From Balanoglossus misakiensis (lineage: Eukaryota; Hemichordata), in the NCBI GenBank assembly GCA_040954595.2, contig CM082584.2:5394001-5458000 (forward strand): 64,000 nt of DNA. Reading direction: 5' to 3'. Positions 56,984-64,000 of this stretch are shown in pieces (position 1 is the first letter of the stretch; every line of letters begins with the position of its first letter). The position numbers were made by a program, and so were the translations under genes. The notes under the pieces were generated by a model. The model had not been told where the DNA came from and did not search any database. It was given only the letters and a program-made list of their open reading frames with translations.

Positions 56984-59900
56984 ATGGCGGATAGCAGCGG
57001 ACACAATCAGCGACAAGGTTAATAATACTGTAATTGAAAACCTTACAGTATATGACGGCAATAAATACCAGGTACACAATTGCCCTGATTGTTTCTCTTT
57101 CTGATTAACAGAGTCAATCGTGATACAGCATTATCAAGTGGCAAGCATGACCGATCAAGTGGCGGTACGTCAGTAAATTGTACTCTATCGTCAAATGCGC
57201 ACGCCTATATACTTTTAGATGGCATTTATATTATGCACATAATACACTTGGTTTTATTGAAAATATTTTTAATTTCATTTTAGCAATGGAATCAACAACT
57301 TGTAAATGAATACGACAACTCCCAATCCGAATCTGGCGAAGGCAAGTTTTCAAATTTAGCTTGACGTTACTGTAGACATTTTGTGTTATCGTTATCTGTG
57401 CAAAATGTTGATCATATACAGAATTTTGTACTCCGGGTCTAGAATTTGCAGAGATTTCGGAGAAGAAATACTTGGTTTAAATACGGATTGTTTTTACGTT
57501 ATTATTGTTACTACTTGCCTGGCACCAGTCATTTGAAACCTATATGCATAAAATCTGGCATAGAAGATGCAACATTTTCAGGCAACGAATTACAAACCTA
57601 AATTTGCTGTATTAAATTACATTATAAATAGTTAGTTTATATAGCGGAGTGTCAATGAAAAGCATTATCCAACAACCCGCTTCGCAATAAATACAAAGTA
57701 AGAAAATGTAACCAAAAAGACAAAAGAAAAAATACATATAACATCAGATGAAAAGGTACAAACAGTGTTCATAACACTAAGTGCTAACTGTTTAGCGAAA
57801 AACAGTCCCAAACCGTGTTCATGTACATGCTGCATCTAATGGATAAAGGCCTAGAATTTACCAAAAAGGTACGTTTTTCGGTCTGCCTTGAATTTTTGTA
57901 CGTTTCTGCTTTCCTCAAACCTATTGGTAATCCATTCCACCTTTTAGGGCCCTGAACACTGAATGCCCTATCTAGGAATCTCGTATATGATCTTTCAGAA
58001 TTACTACTTGACCGAAGTCCTACGCTGATGACTGCAGATGGAGTTAGCATAGATATTAAGTACTCTTGCATTTAAACATTAAACAACATTATATTAAATT
58101 AGATTAGAAATGATGAAATTGAATATAATGTTACTGGCTACATGTTAAAAATATTACAAAATATATAAGGTAAGATTTTCCTAGGTTTAGTTGCGTAACT
58201 ATATTTCGAATCTACGATGTTGTTTCTAATAAATTCCACGATGAAAACGAAAGTTAAAAAACGGCAACATAGGCCATTTGCGCATGATTAAAGTTAGAAT
58301 AACGTTGGCACAAATAGGATATAGAAATACATATGTTTGTCACACGCAGTAAGATGTATATACAACAATCATTCTAACAATTCAATCAAATTCTGCTGAT
58401 CAAATAATAATTAAAAACCTTACAGTATATGACGGCAATTGATGCCAGGTACAAAATTGCCATGATTGTTTCCTTTTCTGATTAACAGAGATAATCGAGA
58501 CACAGCATTATCAAGTGACCGATCAAGAGGTACGTCTGCTCAGTAAATTGTTACTCTATCGTCAAATGCGCACGCCTATTTTTAAATCGTACGTTGATCA
58601 CTATGGGGTGCCATGTGTTAACTTATTATTTAGCTAAATTATTTGTTCAAAAGTCGTTATTTAACATACTTATATGTATGTAATTATAGATTTGCAAACC
58701 ATTTAAGTCCTGACAATTTATTTATAAATAATTTCAAGTCGATTCAATTATATACATAAAATGTATTTTATGCTCTTTTATTTATATATAATTAATTATT
58801 TATAAATAATACAAATGTAAGTGTATTATATATATATCATGAGTGATGTACATAATTATTTATATTTAATTAATGATTTATAAATAAAAAAAATTTAAGT
58901 GTATTATATATATATCATGAGTGATTTATAAATAATTTAAGTGCAAGTCTATTATATATATATCATGAGTGATTTAAATTATATAATGAATTATATATAA
59001 ATAAGTGATTTCTAAACCATGAAAAAATGCACTCGCGCCGTTTGTCAACTTATTATTTAACGCAAACTCATTATTTAAGGCCTGTTCACACAACCCCTTG
59101 CATTTGGATCATTACGCACACATATAGTCCCCACACGTGAACAAGAAATGCACATTACGTGCGGTCATTTCAATTTATATTATACTCCTTTCAAAGGTTA
59201 GATGAAACACCGAAAAAGGTATCAACTAGTTAGTGATTTTAGCCCGTGATTGCAATGTTTGATTGAAACGCGAAAAGCTGATCGATAGCTCTACATTGTG
59301 GTCTCCGAGGTCAAAGGTTGGCCGGTCATGACAATGCCATTATTAAAATAGGGGCCAGTCTTCAAGACGTGACTCTACCAGCCTCCAGACCAGGAACTGG
59401 CGACCCGCCGTTTGTTTCCAACGCCAAATTTGATTCTAATGTTGAATTTACGAGAAAACAATTTATCTGACCTGTAGTTTTTTGGCTCACTTACGTTTTA
59501 ATTTGGAAACTTACTTTAAAAAATCATACGCCACCGTTTTGATGACTGGCCCCTATTTTAATAATGGTATCGCCATGACCGGCCAACCTTTGACCTCGGA
59601 GACCACAATGTAGAGCTATCGATCAGCTTTTCGCGTTTCAATCAAACATTGCAATCATGGGCTAAAATCACTAACTAGTTGATACCTTTTTCGGTGTTTC
59701 ATCTAACCTTTGAAAGGAGTATAATATAAATTGAAATGACCGCACGTAATGTGCATTTCTTGTTCACGTGTGGGGACTATATGTGTGCGTAATGATCCAA
59801 ATGCAAGGGGTTGTGTGAACAGGCCTTAAATAATGAGTTTGCGTTAAATAATGAGTTTGCGTTAAATAATAAGTTGACAAACGGCGCGAGTGCATTTTTT

Positions 59901-62854
59901 CATGGTTTAGAAATCACTTATTTATATATAATTCATTATATAATTTAAATCACTCATGATATATATATAATAGACTTGCACTTAAATTATTTATAAATCA
60001 CTCATGATATATATATAATACACTTAATTTTTTTTTATTTATAAATCATTAATTAAATATAAATAATTATGTACATCACTCATGATATATATATAATACA
60101 CTTACATTTGTATTATTTATAAATAATTAATTATATATAAATAAAAGAGCATAAAATACATTTTATGTATATAATTGAATCGACTTGAAATTATTTATAA
60201 ATAAATTGTCAGGACTTAAATGGTTTGCAAATCTATAATTACATACATATAAGTATGTTAAATAACGACTTTTGAACAAATAATTTAGCTAAATAATAAG
60301 TTAACACATGGCACCCCATAGATCACTGGCCATTTCAAGTACGGGAATAATCTTGCTGTTACATTATACATATCAAGTCATTAATGGGAATATGTGTGGT
60401 GCAGAACATTATACTTCGCACTGTTTTACTTCAACATGCAACATACACATTTCCATACATTAGGAGATTTTGCAGCATGTTAACATTGAAATGTCACAGC
60501 ACTCCATAAATATCGCCAATCAAACAGATGAGTGGCCAGTAAGCCGCAGGAATAAGATTTAATGCAAATGCGGCATGTAAGCGTGACGTTGCCAAGTTTG
60601 CGATTTACTGTGGGTCTAAATGCCAGATTATGCACATTATGCACTTGGTTTCATTCAAATCATTTTTTAAATTTCTTTGTAGCAATGGAATCAACAGTAT
60701 GAAATTGAATACGAAAGCTCCCTATCCGAATCTGAGGAAGGCAAGTTTTTAAATTTTGCTAGACGTTACTGTAGACATATGTTATCGTAGTATCGTTTAA
60801 TAACAACATAAATTTGGCCGAATAAATATTAATTAAAATCTTATAGAATGTGACAGCGATTGATGTTACAGATAACGGGTGTTAAATGTTCATTTTCCTT
60901 ATTAACAGAATCAATCGAGACTAACAGTCCTCCAATGGCAGACGTGCAATTGGTGGCCCAGTTCAATCAACAGTCGGTACGTCAGTAAATTGTTATTCTA
61001 TTGTCTGATTATACTCGTTTATCAATGGCGTTTTCAAACACAACATATTGCTGTCAGCCTGAATTTACATTATACATGCCAAGACATTAATCGGAGCATG
61101 TATAGTGTATTACATTACACTTTGCTCTCTTATATCTCATTACAACGTACACATTCCAATAAAATTGGAGATTTAGGAACAACAAATGCGGCATAATTGT
61201 GTGCAAGGGTGGTGTCACCAAGTTTGCGATTTGGTGTGGGCCTAAATGCCAGATGGAATTTATATTATGCCCATAATACTGAATTTAATTTTAATTTTTA
61301 ATGGAACAGCTTGAAGATGAAAACGACAGCCTTGACAGCTCACAATCCGAATCTGAGGAAGGCAAGTTTTCAAATCTAGCTATTCTTTACAAAAAAAACT
61401 GTTCATGTTTTCGTAATCTTTCCAACTTGAAAATGTTGGCATGTATAGAATACGATAGTTTGACTCCAATTGTTACAGAGACTTTGAAGCAGAAAAGAAA
61501 CATTATATTAATGGGACACTTAAACAGGATCGGCGTTATATAAGAAACAAAAAGACTGGAAAGACATTGGCGTAGGGGAAATTTTGATGGCCCGAACTGT
61601 TCCGTGAATGGCCGGCAGGTGATCGGTATGGTCCTCCTGGAAGTTACAAATAATAGCGACTAAATGTTAACACACATAAAAAAGTCTCACACATGTTGAT
61701 TTCAGGCCACAACCCATATAAACAATTCGTCTATGGCCTGTGTTTGTTTATTTAATCGAATATTTGTCATTGTGTCACGTTTGCGCAATACTCATAGTAT
61801 ATGTGGTCATTTATATTATTTCTAGAACAAGTTGGCGCTGGTCCTGAAATCAAATGCCGATACTATAAGAAATGTGCACAGTTTTTGTCATTGTTGGAAC
61901 TATCAGGTACATGTACTTATGATCGACATTGGTATATAGTAATTCAGACATATTTGTGATGGAAAGGCACGTCGATGTTTAAAACGGTGTACGATTGAAC
62001 TCCCCAAACTAATAAACTCAACCCAGCCTTCAATTTGCACCAGTCCAAGACATCCGCCTGACGAGTGTAGACAGCTATGCAGCCTGCATGAAACAAATTT
62101 GTAGCAGAAATGTGTGTGTTTATCCCAAGCAATCATGTATGTATGTATGTATGTATGTATGTATGTATGTATGTATGTATGTATGTATGTATGTATGTAT
62201 GTATGTATGTATGTATGTATGTATGTATGTATGTATGTATGTATGTATGTATGTATGTATGTATGTATGTATGTATGTATGTATGTATGTATGTATGTAT
62301 GTATGTATGTATGTATGTATGTATGTATGTATGTATGTATGTATGTATGTATGTATGTATGTATGTATGTATGTATGTATGTATGTATGTATGTATGTAT
62401 GTATGTATGTATGTATGTATGTATGTATGTATGTATGTATGTATGTATGTATGTATGTATGTATGTATGTATGTATGTATGTATGTATGTATGTATGTAT
62501 GTATGTATGTATGTATGTATGTATGTATGTATGTATGTATGTATGTATGTATGTATGTATGTATGTATGTATGTATGTATGTATGTATGTATGTATGTAT
62601 GTATGTATGTACGTACGTACGTAAGTACGTACGTACGTACTTTCGTACTTTCGTATGTATGTATGTAACGTACGTACGTACGTATGTATGTATGTATGTC
62701 CATTTTCAGAAGCTTGTTTAAGTGAAAATGAGGAACACAAACGATGTTACTGCAGCGGCTGCCACTTGAAGCGAGGTGACGGTGACATATATAAAAGGGG
62801 AGATCCACCTTCGGACTACGCAATACCGGTTGGCTGGGCACGCTTCCCTCTGGA
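56984..62854 (+). CDS. Unrecognised gene with three tandem exon pairs and a Cys/His-rich domain (5' part, 9 exons, open at the right)
   Basis: Exons: 56984-57017, 57112-57164 (A1), 57284-57341 (B1), 58489-58529 (A2), 60683-60740 (B2), 60909-60976 (A3), 61310-61361 (B3), 61826-61906, 62710-62854. Phases are continuous, giving about 197 residues from MADSSGHNQRQ. A exons read like SIVIQHYQVASMTDQV, IIETQHYQVTDQE and SIETNSPPMADVQ; B exons like QWNQQLVNEYDNSQSESGE, QWNQQYEIEYESSLSESEE and LEDENDSLDSSQSESEE, so the N-terminus is an acidic Gln/Ser/Glu repeat. All three B exons use a GC donor (GAAG|GCAAGT). The last two exons give IKCRYYKKCAQFLSLLEL, then CYCSGCHLKRGDGD, YKRGDPPSDYAIPVGWARF. C-x-C-x2-C-H followed by P..YAIP.GW.RF resembles a Cys-rich module I associate with neuralized-like 4 related invertebrate proteins, but I cannot verify this. 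The next exon must lie beyond 62855 and was not found before the window ends. No transcript evidence is available. Confidence 0.6.
57784..58071 (-). mobile_element. 3' end of a non-LTR retrotransposon ORF2 (truncated)
   Basis: The frame ...RSSSNSERSYTRFLDRAF, SVQGPKRWNGLPIGLRKA has the (D)RAFSV..P..WN.LP..(I/L)R motif found near the end of many LINE reverse transcriptase ORFs. The following KNSRQTEKRTFLV looks like the F-K-x-x-L-K-T-x-L-F helix after a frameshift. Only the tail survives. It lies in the intron between exons B1 and A2 and may help explain why unit 1 is longer than unit 3. Confidence 0.65.
58602..60320. mobile_element. 1.72-kb giant hairpin (foldback element) with 6-bp flanking repeat
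   Basis: The left arm 58602-59360 and right arm 59544-60320 are near-identical inverted copies (ends TATGGGGTGCCATGTGTTAA / TTAACACATGGCACCCCATA) around a loop of about 183 bp. GATCAC flanks both ends (58596-58601, 60321-60326). The outer part of each arm is AT-rich, with several copies of ATTATATATATATCATGAGTG; the inner part is of normal composition. The right arm has one extra 17-bp GAGTTTGCGTTAAATAAT-type unit. No protein frame was seen, so it would be non-autonomous. It interrupts the intron between exons A2 and B2. Confidence 0.85.
62135..62610. repeat. (ATGT)n microsatellite, about 119 units
   Basis: Uninterrupted ATGT repeats over about 476 bp in the intron before the last exon. The right side passes into ACGT/TACG variants (62611-62699), then exon 62710 begins. 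The open frames spanning it on both strands are repeat artefacts. The assembled length may be compressed or expanded. Confidence 0.95.
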
Positions 62855-64000
62855 GTGAGTTAACAGTGTTCCTTAATACCGCACCAGTGTAAATTAGTGT
62901 ATTAAGAAATAACTTCTGCAGTGCATGTGTTCTCCACACAACATAAAAATCGGAAGACAACATAAACAAGATATGAACTGAATATGCTGACGTGTTTCTA
63001 GGTTGAAATCTGCAAATTTAAGCAACAAATTAGTTTCAAATTCAAATTTCTTTCGATCAAACTTATCTCTATTATCCATAAAAATCTTTATGTATAGTAA
63101 GTTTCACAAAATCAGTTCAATAACCCCCAATTCATAGTGATAGTTGTTCTTATTTGTTAAATATTCAAATCAGCATGCACCTAGTATTAGTCAACTGGTA
63201 AATGTTTTTTACAGAATTTAGAAATACAACACTAATAAGCAAGATCCTGAAATAAACTAATGAACATTGATTAAAAAATATATATTGTCGAAATAGTTTT
63301 ACATTACCTGGCAAGTTGCACCAGATTTATTGCAGTATCAGTGGATTTATGAGGCTAATTGCGATTCGTTAAATGTGCAAAATAGTCATTTATTTACACT
63401 ACACTGTAAAACTTTCATAACACAGCAAGATCTCGGTCATATCTATATTTGTAGCGAATTTCATGAAACATCGTGAGATAGCTAATTGTTCATGGTTTCA
63501 TCAAATTTGGAGCAGTAATTATCTGTATTTGAGCACTTGTTAGAACAATAATTTAAAATGCAAATCTGCAGTTTACTGATTATAAACTGACAGTCGTCAA
63601 TACGCAATAAAGTGCGAAGTTGCATATTTTTTAACTGCTTCTAATTATAATGATGTATTACTGAAATTACTGCATGTATTTTGATGAAACAGGGTACATA
63701 TATTGATCTGACAGAGTTCTGAGTGTACTGGGGGACATTTACCAGTGTCATGATAATTAGGTGCTGATTTGAATATTTAACGAATAAGTGCAATTAAAAC
63801 TATACATTAGTGGTTATTGAATAATTTTATGACACTTGCTAGAGATAACGATAGTCATGGATAATAGAGTTCATTTCGACTGAAAAAAATGTATATGATG
63901 ATAATGTATTGCTTAAATCTGTACATTTCATAGTACATTGTATACAGACGTGAACAATTACTCTTCCTCTATTTCACTTGATATAGTTTAGTTTAGTTTA
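62855..64000. other. Right-hand end: intron, nothing further recognised
   Basis: After the donor GTGAGT at 62855 the sequence is AT-rich, without a convincing exon, hairpin or repeat with a partner elsewhere in the window. The gene presumably continues past 64000. Confidence 0.4.

Larger units (their letters stand above)
57112..61361 (+). repeat. Tandem array of exon pairs A-B (three units)
   Basis: Unit 1 is 57112-57341, unit 2 is 58489-60740 (expanded by the 1.7-kb insertion), unit 3 is 60909-61361. Intronic sequence is duplicated with the exons: CCTTACAGTATATGACGGCA and TTGTTTC...CTGATTAACAG precede A1 and A2, with a diverged version before A3; TATTATGCACATAATACACT-like sequence precedes all three B exons. 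A exons differ in length (53, 41, 68 bp) but always return to phase 0; B exons are 58, 58 and 52 bp. Confidence 0.75.

Noticed and set aside
62135-62610. CRISPR-like or satellite array
   Set aside because: There are no spacers; it is a simple tetranucleotide repeat in an animal genome.
61903-62841. Long open frames with (MYVC)n, (YIHT)n and similar repeats on both strands
   Set aside because: They are translations of the ATGT microsatellite, open in all frames because the unit lacks stop codons. Only 62710-62854 on the plus strand looks like a real exon.

Overview
The window is nuclear DNA from an animal. Split genes have GT-AG introns, introns are AT-rich and full of small foldback transposons, and every recognisable gene is a metazoan family. 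Exon structures close to vertebrate orthologues (13-exon ALDH1, 13-exon UBXN11) together with short introns and dense small repeats suggest a non-vertebrate animal, plausibly an invertebrate deuterostome such as amphioxus, hemichordate or echinoderm. The species cannot be fixed from the sequence alone.

Layout. (1) 1-14604, minus strand: the 5' nineteen exons (about 1,830 residues) of a giant secreted or membrane protein. It has a signal peptide, an LDL-receptor class A module, a Thr-rich linker, about 42 EGF-like modules and the start of a laminin G domain; the gene runs off the left edge. The architecture is Crumbs/Eyes-shut-like. (2) 15289-29974, plus strand: a complete 18-exon RANBP3 gene (772 aa), divergent from gene 1 across about 0.7 kb. 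(3) 35370-41261, minus strand: a complete 13-exon UBXN11 gene (517 aa) with coiled coil, SEP and UBX domains. (4) 42277-51563, minus strand: a complete 13-exon cytosolic ALDH1-type aldehyde dehydrogenase (492 aa). (5) 56984 to beyond 62854, plus strand: the 5' part of an unrecognised gene made of three tandem copies of an exon pair followed by a Cys/His-rich domain; it continues to the right.

The genes are unrelated housekeeping or developmental families and form no pathway together. The accessory layer is the more unusual part. It includes about a dozen copies of a 90-bp element with TTAA ends, several TA-flanked Tc1/mariner-like families, a 205-bp element with perfect 31-bp inverted ends, an 8-bp target duplication and telomere-type repeats inside, a 63-bp element with 9-bp duplication, nested hairpins at 49.6-50.7 kb, and a 1.7-kb near-perfect hairpin inserted in an intron of gene 5. 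The main candidate for something new is gene 5: its tandem exon pairs all use a GC donor on the second exon, and the copies have diverged in length and splice-site choice.

All exon boundaries were read by eye from splice consensus and checked for phase continuity. No alignment or transcript data were available.
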